Below, piece by piece: positions 10,598 to 22,670 of a stretch of 64,000 nt of DNA; within the stretch, counting starts at the first letter, position 1, and the number at the start of each line of letters is the position of its first letter. The DNA lies in the NCBI RefSeq assembly GCF_002234675.1, contig NC_019880.2:14125756-14189755 (forward strand). The letters are read 5' to 3'. A program made the translations under genes and the position numbers. The notes beneath the pieces are model-generated. The model was given only the letters and a program-made list of their open reading frames with translations. It was not told where the DNA came from and did not search any database. Source of the stretch: Oryzias latipes. Lineage: Eukaryota; Chordata; Actinopteri; Beloniformes; Adrianichthyidae.

Positions 10598-12770
10598 ATG
10601 AAGAGTTGGAGGCTCTGGCTGCTGGCAGTGGCCACACTGCTGCTTGGAATGAATGGAGTTGACACGGAGGATATCCGAGCCAAAAACATTAATCTTCTCA
10701 CCCCCACTGATTATAATATGGTGCTTAACCTTGGAATGAGAGGTACTCATCGACTTTTATTTTTCTTCACCTTTGCTGTACCTTAGCATTTGTTTTCAGA
10801 ACAAGGCTCATCCTGTTTAATGAGCTGATGTGAATGCATCTCAGACCAAATCTGTGCATCACATCTGAGGGGCTTTGTGAAATTTGATTTTTCAGATTTG
10901 AAGATTGAAAATTAAATGTTTGGTCTATCAGATTTGGAAGTAAACAGTCTAACATAGACATTTTATCATGCTTATGTTGTAGACACAGGAATAATTTTTT
11001 CAGGTGATCAATGTAATGACAAATTCCAGATGTGTGTACTGTAAATACCAATTTCTATTTTGACTGAATATTTTCAAATTTCCAACCTGAAAGGTTACTT
11101 CATAATCAATAATATATTTAAAATTAACTGCCCTAAGTTATGGTTTTTGTTTTGGATAAGTTTTTGCATAGCAATCTTACATTTTATAAAATAAATTTAA
11201 AGGAAAACAAAGCAATTGAAAAAGTTGAAATAAACCTTTAATAAAGGCTAAAACTATGATCAAAACTGGTCTGTTTTTGTATTTAAGATTACGTTTCCAT
11301 CAAAGCAAAAATCAGTAAATAAATGAAAAAATAATTTTAATCCAAAATTATGTCTGTAAAATCAGTGCATATTTAAAAAAAAAGTATAGAACAAAGCATG
11401 CTATTTAATAACATGCAATCCAAATCTGCCTATAAACTCTTTAGACTAATCTGAATTTAAATGTATCAATTTGTTTTCCAAAATTAAGTAAAGGAAATTG
11501 ACAATTTATCTTCTAAATCCATTATTTTTTAATGTATCAAGAAAATTAACAAACCCAAAGGAGAATTGAGATTTAATTATGCAAATGATATTGGATTCCA
11601 CATGGAGTGTACAGAAATAGTTTAATGCTTAAACACACAATTTGGTCAAAATAAATGTTTAAATAAAAGCCAAACCATGCAAAAATTTGTCAATGTGTGC
11701 ATTAAATTGGTTTACCCCCAGAGTTTTCACATGGAAACTGGTTTTCCCTGTCAATGGTTAATGTGGTTTAATGTGCCATTGTGGCTTAATTCTAGAGGTA
11801 ACAGCAGGGGTCCCCGAATCTAGGCCTCAGTGGCTGGTGTCTTACATGTTTTTAAACCAACCTGCCATTGAAGCTCCTTATTGGCTAAACATACCTGGTC
11901 CTGGCAATCAGCAGCAAATAAAGCAGGGTTTCTGGAAAACCAGCAAGACACGGGCCCTCGAGGCCTGGATTTGGGCACCCCTAGGTTACCAGGTCAACTT
12001 AGAGCTGGAAACATACTAAAAAAGAAAAAAATTCAATGCACCCCCCTCACTGCTTGGTTTATTTGTGCACAACAGTGCTGCCCAGAGACTGCTACGACAT
12101 GTTGATGACATCATCAGGAAAGGCTAGAGATGGTGTTTACCTCATCCAACCTGGCGACTCTCCCATTGTGGCCTACTGCGCCATGCAGGAGGGAGGCTGG
12201 ACCGTAGTTCAGCACATCACCGTCAACAGCAGCGTGAATTTTGACCGCACTTGGGACGAGTACAAAAATGGCTTCGGGGATGTCACAGGTGACCACTGGC
12301 TTGGAAACAAGTACCTTAATCAGCTCACTCTCGGCCCCGCCCACTATAAACTGGGAGTGAAGCTTGTGGACCGAGACGCAGTGACCAAAACGGGCGAGTA
12401 CGATCCATTTTTAGTGGAGGATGAGTTGAAGGCATTCAGGCTGAGGCTGGGGCTATTCCAGGGCACTGCGGTGGACGCTCTGACCATGGACACGGAGAAC
12501 TACTTGCACGACAATCAAAAATTCACAACTAAAGACAGAGATAATGACAACTACTTTCAAAACTGTGCCAAGCTGGAGTTTCAAGGCGTGCCCGGTGGTG
12601 GATGGTGGTATGACGCCTGTGCTGGAGCCAACCTGAATCGCAGGAACGTCATTTACTGGCAGAAGGACTGCAACAAAGAGCATTTGTGCAAGTATGCTTG
12701 GATGATGGTGAGGCCTTCAGACTCAGTGAAGATGATTTATAGTGGAGACTGCAAAAAGGATGAGTTATAA
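10598..12770 (+). CDS. Secreted fibrinogen C-domain protein ending in KDEL
   Basis: Two exons, 10598-10742 and 12076-12770, joined in phase 1, give 279 residues. A hydrophobic signal peptide (KSWRLWLLAVATLLLGMNG) is followed by a linker and one fibrinogen-related domain from Cys54. Visible hallmarks: DGVYLIQP, GGWTVVQ, FDRTWDEYKNGFGDVTGDHWLGN, the calcium-site segment DRDNDNYFQNCA (about 202-213), GGGWWYDAC and ANLNRRNVIYW. Seven cysteines are present, with one N-glycosylation sequon (N99-S-S). There is no collagen or coiled-coil region, so the protein is shorter than ficolins or angiopoietins. The last residues are GDCKKDEL then stop, a canonical KDEL retrieval signal, which is unexpected for a normally secreted lectin-like domain. 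The intron contains an hAT MITE ending about 90 bp before exon 2. It is closest to fibrinogen-like (FGL1-type) proteins; I do not know an exact orthologue name, so no symbol is given. Confidence 0.88.
11805..11984. mobile_element. hAT-type MITE in the fibrinogen-like gene intron
   Basis: The left end CAGGGGTCCCCGAATCTAGG and the right end GGATTTGGGCACCCCTAG form terminal inverted repeats. Flanking 8-mers GGTAACAG (11797-11804) and GTTACCAG (11985-11992) match at 6 of 8 positions, fitting an aged hAT 8-bp target duplication. There is no coding capacity. A small open frame across it is accidental. Confidence 0.85.
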
Positions 12771-14457
12771 CAACAGATTTTGTTTTAATAGTGTAGAACA
12801 CCATAGTGTTTGCTGTTATTGGTAACTGTCCCGTAGCAGCTGCTGTCATGATGGACCTTTATTTCACCTCATTTTATTATGAAAGGCAAAATGATCACAA
12901 AATACTACAAGTGAGGCAAAAACCGACCACAAATATGACACATTGTTTAAAATTGAACACTATTTTCGCTCCAGCTTTGTCTCCAACATGACAACAGATT
13001 CAAAGCAAAGCATTTCTTCCCCCAAAAAAACATTTCATAACATTATAGCTTATGATCCACAGCAATAATGTACATCTTCCATCAAATGGAAAACAGCTTG
13101 TAAATATTTTTTTTTTCTCTTAGGTGTGTTACTTGTGTATTATTTTGTCAGACAGACACTTTATTCAGCAACAGTAATTTAAAATGAAAAAAAAAAAAGT
13201 AATATTTTCATGTTTGCAGAAAAATATCCTGAGACTTGAAAACACACAGGCATTTTTACAAAGTGTACCCTCCCCTGTTCTTTATGTAAACACTAATGTT
13301 ATTTAGTTGGAAGTATTAAAAATGTTTTTTTTTTCAAGTGTTGACCGCTTGTGAGCGAATTTTTCATCATACTATTTGGGAGAAAAATACAAAAGCTCTA
13401 TAATGGAATACTGAGCATGTTTAGTGGGTTGGTTTGTTTTACATGTCATGCTTTAGTGCAGAACAAACTGTAAATGTCACACAACTGCACTACCTGTCTG
13501 TTTTTGGAACATAGTTAATACTCTCTGACCTTAGATATCTCACAAATACTTTCCTAATCCTCTAGGTAAACTATAAAAGTTGTTACAGATTGTTTTTTTC
13601 TTCAAAATCCTTGTAGCTGTGGGGAGGAAGAATGTCTAAACACAGGCCATTTAGGAATAAGTCAAAACTTCTTATCTTAGTGACAGATTTTCTTTGAACA
13701 GGCAACACAATTGCCAAGAATTCTTATTTTGAGAAAATAATTTAAAACAATTTTCTTTCTTAAAACAAGTATTCTTTTTGGCTTTTTACAGCGCGGGGTT
13801 GAGGCAGATCCTCAAAAACCTCTGACTGAAGTTGCTCTGCTGCTAGAGTCCCTGTGTTCTGCAAAGGAAAAAAACTAACCCAGGCCTATGTTTTAATGTC
13901 AAACAGTTTATCCCCTTTTGGACAGCCTGGAATCACTGAGTCCTAAATGCAACCCTGTGACTTTTGTAAAACGATCATTCTTTTCGGGTAAAATTTTTTA
14001 TGTTTAGCTTAAATTAGAACCTTTCAAAATCAAAGTTTTAGTTCTATGCTTGGGAATGCCAGTTTGTCAGGGCTGTGTAATCTGTAGTCAGTGAAACTAT
14101 GAAACCAATGGGATTCATGTGGTAAACAGAAAGAATGATGTTTTTTTACTTGTATGCAGATATCTACTGTATACGGTACATTTGCACTGCATGATGCAAA
14201 TATCAAGACGTTGCTTTCACTTATCAGTTAGAACAAAAATACTGTTTTTATTATCAAAGTTAAAGTTTGGTGTTATGTTGCCCTATTTGATAAGTTTTAG
14301 TAGCTTTTAGTGTAGGCTATTTCAAAAACTATTGTCTCATGAGCAACAATTTTAATGCACCTCACTGAACACTGGAGACTAAGTTAAAAAAAAAGTCAAG
14401 AGCGATGATAAAAATGTATTTTTTACAGATTGTTTCACACACGTTAAAAAGACTAAG
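12771..14457. other. Intergenic, between convergent fibrinogen-like gene and chrm5
   Basis: This stretch holds the 3' UTRs of two genes that point toward each other. No AATAAA is obvious close to the fibrinogen-like stop. On the minus strand an AATAAA at 14247-14252 could serve chrm5, about 205 bp after its stop. A-runs and T-runs are common. No repeat family or gene was recognised. Confidence 0.5.
14247..14252 (-). terminator. Possible chrm5 polyadenylation signal
   Basis: AATAAA on the minus strand about 205 bp after the chrm5 stop. Position and strand fit, but chrm5 3' UTRs can be long, so a more distal signal could be the main one. Confidence 0.3.
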
Positions 14458-16020
14458 TCATGACATCTTGGAGCTAACCACAGGGTTTTGTCCGTACCAA
14501 TAGAGCTTCTCCTGAAGTCTTTTCTTCTTCCACTGACAAAGCAACAACATGCGGAAGGTTTTTTGGAAAGTCTTGTTGCAAAGGGCGTAGCACATGGGAT
14601 TGACGGTGCTGTTGACGTAACACAGCCAGTAGCCTAAATGCCACAGGGATAAGGGGATACAGTCTGAGCAGAAGGTGGAAATCAGCACCATGATGTTGTA
14701 CGGTGTCCATGTGAGGATGAAGGCCAGCAGGATGGCGCTGAGGGTTTGAGCTGCTTTCCTCTCCTTAATCAGCACCAGCCTCTTTCTCTTGGTGATCTGG
14801 TTCTTCAGTGTGCCGTCTATAGGCTTGGATGCTGATGATGTAGAGGGAACAGTCATGGATTCAGCGGAGGAGAAGACTGATGACACCATTTTGGAGTCTC
14901 TGTTATTACTGTGGTGCTCCATGTGAGGCTCCTGGGCCATTGGCTTGAATTTGTAAGACACGCACTTGCTGCTCTTCTGTGAGGTACTTCTGCGAGGCGT
15001 CTGGAAGAAACTGAGCTGCTCGCTCACGCTCCCAACCCCGCTCTTACTGTCCTCGCACTCTGCATTTCTGAGGGAGGTCTGGAAGTCTGCCGGAGACACA
15101 GGCCTGTCGTCCTCCTCTGATGAGGCGTAACTGTTAAAGGTGGTGAGCTGACCCACTTTGGACCACTCATCGCTGTTGGAGGCTGCTGATTTGGCAGCGG
15201 TGCTCCTACTACAGGAGGACCAGGAGGCTTGGTTCATTTCATGTGAAGTTGAACGTAGCTTACAGCTAAAACAGGATCTGATGATAGTTTTCTGAGGCTT
15301 TGTCACCCCACTATCTGCCAGATAGTTAACTCCCTGAAGCTCCGCCAGATCTTTTGTCCTCTTCTCAGTTTCCTTATAGATTCGACAGTACAGTATTGTC
15401 ATGACTGAAACAGGGATGTAAAAGGCAGCGATCGCTGTTCCGAACGTGATTACTGGCTCAGAGAAAAACTGGATCTGGCACTGTCTTTCAGGTACCGTCC
15501 TTTTCCCGACAAAATATTGCCAGCACAGAATAGGTGGTGCCCAGAGAATCAGGGACACGAGCCAGGCCAAGCCTATCATGATGGCGGCTCGTCTGGGAGT
15601 CCGTTTGGCTCTGTAGGTCAAAGGCCTGGTGATGGAAAAATATCTGTCAAAACTGATGACCAGGAGATTCATGACTGAGGCGTTACTCGCCACATAATCC
15701 AACGCCAACCATAAGTCACAGGCGAGGCTCCCTAAAGCCCAGTAACCCATCAGGATGTAGGAGGTGTAAAGGTTCATGGAGAAAACTCCTATGATGAGAT
15801 CAGCAGCTGCCAGACTTAACAGGTAATAATTGTTGACAGTCTTCAGTTGGCTGTTGACTTTGAAAGACAGCATAACAAGGATGTTCCCAACAATGGTGAT
15901 GATGCTGACTATAGCTGACACCGTCGCTATGGTGATCACCTCCCACAGATTGTGAGTCACCAGGTGGATATCTGTCGTAGTGGCGTTCAGCGTGGAGTTT
16001 AGCGCAATTTCTCCTTCCAT
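14458..16020 (-). CDS. chrm5: chrm5, muscarinic acetylcholine receptor M5
   Basis: Seven-transmembrane receptor for acetylcholine that couples through Gq to phospholipase C. One uninterrupted 520-residue frame, typical of muscarinic receptors. Two N-glycosylation sites lie in the short N-terminus (N8, N12). TM1 is at about 29-51. TM3 carries the amine-binding Asp108 in [12 protein letters not shown] and is followed by DRYFSI (125-130). The i2 segment [14 protein letters not shown] and TM5 [20 protein letters not shown] match the odd-numbered (M1/M3/M5) class. TM6 has TWTPYNIMV and TM7 [13 protein letters not shown]. The long third intracellular loop (about 218-430, Ser-rich, with [11 protein letters not shown]) and the tail KLYWYGQNP point to M5. 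A splice acceptor at 16091/16092, with a poly-pyrimidine tract, shows that an untranslated 5' exon exists. Neighbours support the identity: ryr3 lies beyond it as in mammals. Which teleost duplicate (a or b) this is cannot be told. Confidence 0.96.
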   Translation of the reverse strand: MEGEIALNSTLNATTTDIHLVTHNLWEVITIATVSAIVSIITIVGNILVMLSFKVNSQLKTVNNYYLLSLAAADLIIGVFSMNLYTSYILMGYWALGSLACDLWLALDYVASNASVMNLLVISFDRYFSITRPLTYRAKRTPRRAAIMIGLAWLVSLILWAPPILCWQYFVGKRTVPERQCQIQFFSEPVITFGTAIAAFYIPVSVMTILYCRIYKETEKRTKDLAELQGVNYLADSGVTKPQKTIIRSCFSCKLRSTSHEMNQASWSSCSRSTAAKSAASNSDEWSKVGQLTTFNSYASSEEDDRPVSPADFQTSLRNAECEDSKSGVGSVSEQLSFFQTPRRSTSQKSSKCVSYKFKPMAQEPHMEHHSNNRDSKMVSSVFSSAESMTVPSTSSASKPIDGTLKNQITKRKRLVLIKERKAAQTLSAILLAFILTWTPYNIMVLISTFCSDCIPLSLWHLGYWLCYVNSTVNPMCYALCNKTFQKTFRMLLLCQWKKKRLQEKLYWYGQNPVVSSKMS

Positions 16021-16090
16021 GGTCTTCTGGTTTTTACTGGCTTCCAGCCAACTGGAGTTTGTTTGGATTTTCCATGTCTAGAAATGTCAC
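16021..16090 (-). other. chrm5: 5' UTR part of the chrm5 coding exon
   Basis: On the minus strand the sequence TTTTTTTTTTACTTTCCAG precedes 16090, a strong acceptor. The 70 bases between it and the ATG at 16020 would be 5' UTR. Muscarinic genes typically have the whole coding region in one exon with spliced non-coding 5' exons. Confidence 0.7.
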
Positions 16091-16320
16091 CTGGAAAGTA
16101 AAAAAAAAAACAAAATGCGGGTCACTTTTCTTGTCTGGCAAGGGACCCCCAATTTCAGCAACATGAGTGACAACATTGTTTTTTTCACGGTGTTAGAAAC
16201 TGGAACTGGAAAAACTTAAGGTGATTTTCTGAATGAATGAATAAACAAATGAATAATTAAATAAGCATAATACTACAAGTCCCTTTTTTGTAAAAACAGA
16301 AAGTGAATGTTTATTTCAAG

Positions 16321-16375
16321 TAATAATAATAATAATGATAACATATTATTATTACTATTATTATGATGATGATGA
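16321..16375. repeat. TAA/TTA then GAT microsatellite with hairpin symmetry
   Basis: A TAA-type tract runs directly into a TTA-type tract and then GAT units. The first two are complementary, so the tract can fold on itself. Confidence 0.8.
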
Positions 16376-17589
16376 AGAATAGATAAATACCAATTAATAA
16401 ATCAATAAATCAGTCTTGGTTCATTTGTCCAAAGATTTTGTTTTCTCCAAATCCCAAAGGACAAATTTCAAAAGTTTTTCAGTTTCTGTCTGAAAGGTTT
16501 TAAACAGTCTTCCTTGCAGAATCATCAGGACAACAGTATTTCATCTCATATAGTGACAAATCTGCATCTTTAAATGACATTTAACATAGACAAAAAAACA
16601 TGTCACATGTGGAAAATGCAAACTATGCCTGAAGGGATTTATTCTCAGTGCTGTTTTTCCCCCCAAAAAATCATTTAGGATAAATATTTTAATATGGGAA
16701 AACTCGATAATTGTCCAAGCATCACAGTATCCTGGACTTGACCAAAAAAGATTATTGGCAAGTTCCTAGTAGATATTTGTGCATTTAATTTTAATAATAA
16801 AGTTCAAATACTAACATAGCTTGCAATTCAGTATACTGGTAAAAATTAAATGTAAGTTTTTTAAATGTTGTTTTCTATTGTTTAAAATGTTTAAATTACC
16901 ATTTGAATCTATTGATTAATCGTTATGCCAACATTTAACCATGTATTTATTATTATGTATAAAGTATCTTTTTAATCAGCAAAGGAGTTTTTTTGCCCGT
17001 TAATTATCAGAAAAGCTATAAAACACAGTCTTACATGAGTTTTTACATGAATTATAGTAAAACTGCTCCTCTACATTTTGTCAGGAATATTTTTTATGAA
17101 GGGTTTAAGAATGCAGGAATGGTCATCCTTCTCCTGCGCACTAGAGGGCAGGAAACACCATCCACATGTGGAATCATGCTGAGCGAAAAAAAAAAAAAAA
17201 AAATGAGGTTTTGAGCACAATGCATGTCGATTTAAAATACCAAACTTGGCAAAATTAGGACCACGCAATCTCAATATTTTGACTTTCCTAAACTATTGAA
17301 ACTGCTATAAAGATTTGGTGAAATTTTCTGAAAGAAGACAAAACAGTTAAAAAAACACTTAAAAAAATTAAACCGGATTTACAGATGCATTATTTTGCAA
17401 AAGGAATCATTCTGTGTGTCTTTGAAAAATGTTGTCCTACCTGTCATCCTAAACTCTGTATTTTCAGCTGAGCCACAGGTTTGCCTGGTAATAAAACAAT
17501 TTACACAGCACCTGTGTCCTGTATTTGACCTTGATCCTCGAAAATTACCAGTTCAGCGTTAAGGCCTCCTTACGGAGGTGCAGGCTCAC

Positions 17590-17789
17590 CAGGGCTCTCG
17601 GTGTGGATCAAAAGTGATCGCAGAGGTAGTTCATATCTATTGGAAAAATCCTCCATGTGGGTCGAAGCAACTGACTCTTCAGGCGGTCGTCCAGAGCGAG
17701 AGCACACATGTAGGCAAAGATAGCTCCTCGTATTATCCCCTCTAGCAGCGAATAAATAGCACCATGTTGGGAGAATTGGCTTTCAGACA
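17590..17789 (-). other. Candidate minus-strand exon upstream of chrm5
   Basis: On the minus strand a good acceptor (TTTGTTTTAACAG) precedes 17789 and a good donor (CCCTG then GTGAGC) follows 17590. The 200-bp interval is richer in CpG than its surroundings. It sits 1.5 kb upstream of the chrm5 coding-exon acceptor on the same strand, so a 5' non-coding exon of chrm5 is the simplest reading. It also contains an open frame with a hydrophobic stretch (LLEGIIRGAIFAYMCALAL) that stops 18 bases before the donor. I recognise no such protein, and the frame is short enough to be chance. Confidence 0.3.
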
Positions 17790-19774
17790 CTGTTAAAACA
17801 AACATTCATATCCTGGTTGACCGACGCTGGTCACCTCCTGTATACACAGACCTGCCCTGTCGAAGCGCTTTAATCAAAACACTGCAGAAGGAAATTGTGT
17901 TTTAGGATTGTTCCAGATGACAGCTGGCTAAATCCTGTCTGAGGTACCAAACAAGTCTCCATCCTAAAATAACTTGGGCTTTTTTTTGGGTAATGACGTG
18001 TCTTAGTTCTGTTTGTTGAGGAATAGAGAAATGTTTACTTGAGATAAGGCTGATATGCAGAGTTTTCAGCTACTAATAGTTTTTTCCAAAGTCCACTCCT
18101 ACTGTGTTTAAAAAACATGCCCCCAAAAAGTCTAGTCTCCCAGTGATTTTTGAGGAAAATCTCTTCTAAATTCTCTAAATTTAAGAGCTCTTTTTGCTAT
18201 CAAAGCAAATTTGGACATATATATACCCCTTTGTGCCAAAAATACCTTAAACACGGGTGTATAAACACTTGCAGGTTTATCGGGAGTTTCAGCAGTAGCT
18301 AGAAACAATAAAGGCACAGAGTTGGTATGCAACTTCTGCAAATGAAACTTGCATTCTTCAAACCCATACTTCAATAAATTACTTTAGAGGATTGAGTAAA
18401 ATGAGCTAAATGTTTAATTTTGTCTATTTTTGCATGGAAATAGAATGTCTATTTCTAAAATCAAATGGGTCTTCACTCAGAACATTTCTGATTCATGAAA
18501 TCAAATAATCTTTTTCCCTTAAAGCATTACTTAGCATTTTTATAGACCAAGAAAATTACTTTACTGTAAGTCACTATTGCAAGTATGTATACATTTATAA
18601 ATAGAAGCTCCTTTTTTCAGTTAGAAATTTGATAAATTGTGACCTAAACTTGAATTAATAAACATGATGAAAAGGTCATAATTGGATATGTCTTTGTTTC
18701 TGAGAATGACTTTGCATTAATAATTCCCGTCAATTGTGGGCGGGACATTAACCTGGAGCAACCCCGCCACCTTTCCCCTCTTCTCGTTGCTGAGGGCTCG
18801 GCAGGAAGCATATGCCCTGCCCAGCCTATTTTCTGCGTCACAAATAAATTCTTTTTCAAACTGCATTTTTTTTGTCTGCTCCATTTTTATAAAAATTTTA
18901 TAAAGTAAATACTCATAAACACAATTTTAAGCTTACATTTATTTATTTATGTCCTCCATCATGACAAAAATGTCAATACATTTTTTTTAAAACACCACAA
19001 AAATGATCAGAGTGGGTCTTCAAGTCTGTAGCAACCCCATTAAAAAACTGATCAATTGAATACTTTTTTTTTATTTCTTAATGGTTTAAAATATGCTTCA
19101 AAATGTTAAAGCAAAGGGGACTAATTGGACTGTAATAAGATAAGCAAGCAACAAGGGGCATGACAGCAGACATGCAGTATGTGATCAAGATTGTCATCAA
19201 GTATTTTTAGCTGTAAAGTAGTTTGTTTCTCCTGAGGATAGTTGCATCAGTTGTTTGTTTTTCCCTAACATAAACAGGAACTAAAAGAGGACCATTTAAA
19301 TCAATAGTTTAAGTCTTATTTATTGAATGTGGTCACACCTTTAGAACAAAGGCAAATAAAAGGAAAGCCAACTTGTTATACCCAGAGAAGTAACCAATCA
19401 AAAGGGAGAGCTTTGTTCCAAGACAGGGAAAGGCTAACAGGAGCAATATGTTTAAAATTATGTTAAATATTGTTAAATTATGAACCTGTTGAAATGAATT
19501 ATCTTTACTATATGGTGTCTTTTCTGCAGTTACACTCACAAAAATCAGTCCATGCTCTTTCTCTTTATTGTTTCTTTTGTTGTACAACACTAGCAAACAT
19601 GTCTGATCTAAATAGTTCCTCTGTTTTGCACAAACTTGTTTGCTGTATCACTGTATTTTTTGTTGTTGTTTTCTTTGAGTTAGGTCCAGATTCCCAAAAG
19701 GTTTTTTGTGGTCTTAGGCTTCAGAAACATGAAAACATGATTAAACAGGGGGACACAATTTTGTTTTTCAGTTT

Positions 19775-20660
19775 TTAAAGATCCATTCCAATGAAAATTG
19801 TGTTTTTAGTGTTTTTAACATGTTCTTGTGGCATTTTTCTCCTGATGGGGGACATCTATGAAGAAAATTAAATGTAATATTGCATCACTGAATATTTCTT
19901 TATTCTGATCGTTTTGAATAAGGACGAGATGCAAAAATGGAGTTTGAAAAAGCTTGTAGAAGTGACATAGGACTTGCAATTGCAAACCACTATCTTCCTG
20001 TCCCATTCCATCCTGATGCATTCACTTGTAGAAAAATAGATTCATGTACGTTTTTGTTTTCCTTGCTTGAGCTTGAATTTGGCTCAAAACTGTATGGCTG
20101 TTTAGCTCCAATATTGCTCGCCATTTTTATTGCACCTGAAACTCTAGGTTGGAATTGTGAGGGGCTGTAAGCTAGTGGGAGTGTTGTTAAATAAAGGGAT
20201 CGAAATCAGTGCATGGATTACGTCTCATGGGAAATAGTCCTGCCTACGACTCAGAGGTGAATTTGCTAATGAACTACTGCAGCTCTGATGAAAACCACAC
20301 AGATTTTTCATTTTGACCGAAAACAGAATAATCATATTTAAAGGTCAACAGAGAACACGGAAAATACATCAAAACATGATTAAAGCCTGGGATTGTAGTT
20401 CATCTACATAAGTTTACATCTTAGAACCCTAAAGTCCTTTAAAATATTAGTAAAACACTGTAAGGTTAAATCTAATATTATTGCTTTTTAATCAGGGCAA
20501 GCGTTTTTTGAACTTTTAACCAAAACCTTTTATTATAATATTCATGCATACTATAGGTTATAGTTCTTTAATTAATTAATTAATTGTATTTTACAGTTAA
20601 TAAAATATTTTGCTACAGAAATGTAAATTATGTCAAGATTCCTGCTGGGGTTGCCACCTA
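19775..20660 (+). repeat. Long dispersed repeat, copy A
   Basis: Similar over most of its length, in the same orientation, to 23925-24610. Shared blocks include TTTTTAACATGTTCT, GGCTCAAAACTGTA, ACTCAGAG followed by a GAATT-type block, AAAACACTGTAAGG and GTTCTTTAATT. The copies are clearly diverged. No coding capacity was recognised. Partial relatives occur near 18985-19025 and 49890-50065, so this is a repeat family and not a simple local duplication. Confidence 0.75.
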
Positions 20661-22670
20661 AAAAAAAGAGTTGTAATGGTGGCTGCTCTCATAGACACCG
20701 CATTGCATAGCCATTACTATGACAACACTGCCTTGAATTGCATTCATTTTCTCACTCAAACTCTTCCATTAATCTTAACTAACCTTCATTCACACTCCAA
20801 AAGAAACTGGTCCTAAAATGGTAACAAAAACAAGCGTGTGCTATGTCTGAGAGAATTAATGCTTAGTTCCAGAATCAGAACAAGTCAAGGCTAGGAATAA
20901 TTCCTGAACTGATGTGCTCTGAAAGGAATATTTAGAGCTCAGTGGGATCCAATGGACAGTTGGGAAGAGTCTTCTCAGTCTGCTGATGATGGTCACAAAG
21001 AAATCTAATTACAACTCTGAAGATAACTGCCTCACTGTGTAAACATCCTATACTGGCCTGTGAATAAGTAATGGTCACTGATCCAACAGTCTCAGAGGCC
21101 AGCATGTGAGTGAGGACAGGGGAAGCACTGAGCCTGCCTGCAGGTCGTCTGGCACCTGGCCATCGGTGCTTCTATCTTGCAGCTCCATATGCTGGCCTTC
21201 AACACACAGGCCTCCTAGTCACAGATAACCTTTCTTTCCACACAACTTTGGTTGCTACAGAAGTGCCGTGCACAGAAAAAGGCGTGTGGGTCTTTGAGAA
21301 CCAAAGTGAACGGAGATGTGGGCAGAAGATGGAGGAGACGAACACGCAGACGATGACATGCCCAAATCAGCTGAAGTCACTCCACTGACAAATGACAGAT
21401 AAGGTGTTTTCCTGAATGAATGTCTTGTTGCAACAAAAATGTAAAAAAAAAAGATTGTTCCTCCCTAATGTCTAGCTTTTTCTCTCAGCTACAAGTTGAA
21501 AACAACATAAATTAGAACTCCTTGATGATGAGAATCAAAGGAACAGATTATTCGATAAATATTACGATCAGCTTATGAACTGCGCAGTGGATTTAGCAGT
21601 GGCTAAAGGGAGTGAAATGATAACATTCAAAGCCTCCAGGAGTTCTGTGTTTAGAGGGACTTCTGCATTTCATTACTGCCACATCCTTTGGATAACAGTC
21701 TGGCTATACACTCATTTATGCTCCTGTGCGAAGAGTTTCTAGAAATGACCCTTCGTATTTTTGAAGTTTTTAGACATTTGTTCCCAACCAGTCCTGCTTC
21801 TTGTCAGCTGATGTTGAAGCAGAAGAAGGTTCAAGTTTGACAACCTCCGGCTTAAAACCCCAAAGACAAAAAGATCTTGGGGCCAACTCATTTGCAGTCT
21901 GGTTACTATTTACTCCCAGCCTCTCCAAGCCATCACTTTTCTGTGCTAATTACCTCTACAGTTTTTAATAGCTCCTTTCTTCATTTGTTGTAGCACCTCA
22001 GAAGATCAGTGGGGGCTGGACAGACTCGTTAAAATCACGCTTCACTGCTTAATCCCCCTCTGTATTGTCATTTCCAGTTAATCAAAAGGACCAAGGAAGA
22101 GGAGCAGGAGCTGCACAGTTTAGGAAAGTATTGATTGCTTTTCTGGAAGGGAGACATTTTTCAATTCATTGTCATAACAGCTGGTAAAACTTCAAAATTT
22201 TCATTTGGAGATCTCACACTGATGGGGTCTAAATAAGGATGTGGAACCGTGGAGACAATATGAAGATAGATGAAAGTGCTCCAAAACTGGCTGTGCTGGT
22301 GACAGATTAAGTTTTTTTTTTTTTTTTTCACCGGAAACACGTATGTAGTTACCAAAATTATAAAATCTTTGGATTGATTGCCTATGCAACTATATAAAGC
22401 ATTGAAATTTGTACAGCAACAGAGGCTGTAATAGGTCTCAATTAAGGCGGTTTGGTGGAACAGATGCATCTTTTTGTGAGCACTTTTTTCAAGGCAACAT
22501 TAAAAATGCATGCTTAGACCTCTCAGACATTCTTGTGTTGTTTCCTTTTGAATCCAGGTCATGCCTTTTTGCATTAATCAAAAGGTGCACATTCAGTCAG
22601 TCATGAACCTTCTGAGACAACACAAGCCAGGGATGTTTAGAGGGGGAAAAAAAAACGTTAAATACTCACA

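Larger units (their letters stand above)
16091..22670. other. Region upstream of chrm5, no recognised protein gene
   Basis: Probably chrm5 5' intron and regulatory DNA. Contents noted: a poly-A tract near 17187, the candidate exon at 17590-17789, a long dispersed repeat (19775-20660), an ATTA microsatellite at 20570-20585 and a poly-T near 22313. The segment 21000-22130 is less AT-rich and free of repeats I recognise, which makes it a candidate for conserved regulatory sequence; this cannot be tested from one genome. Confidence 0.45.
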
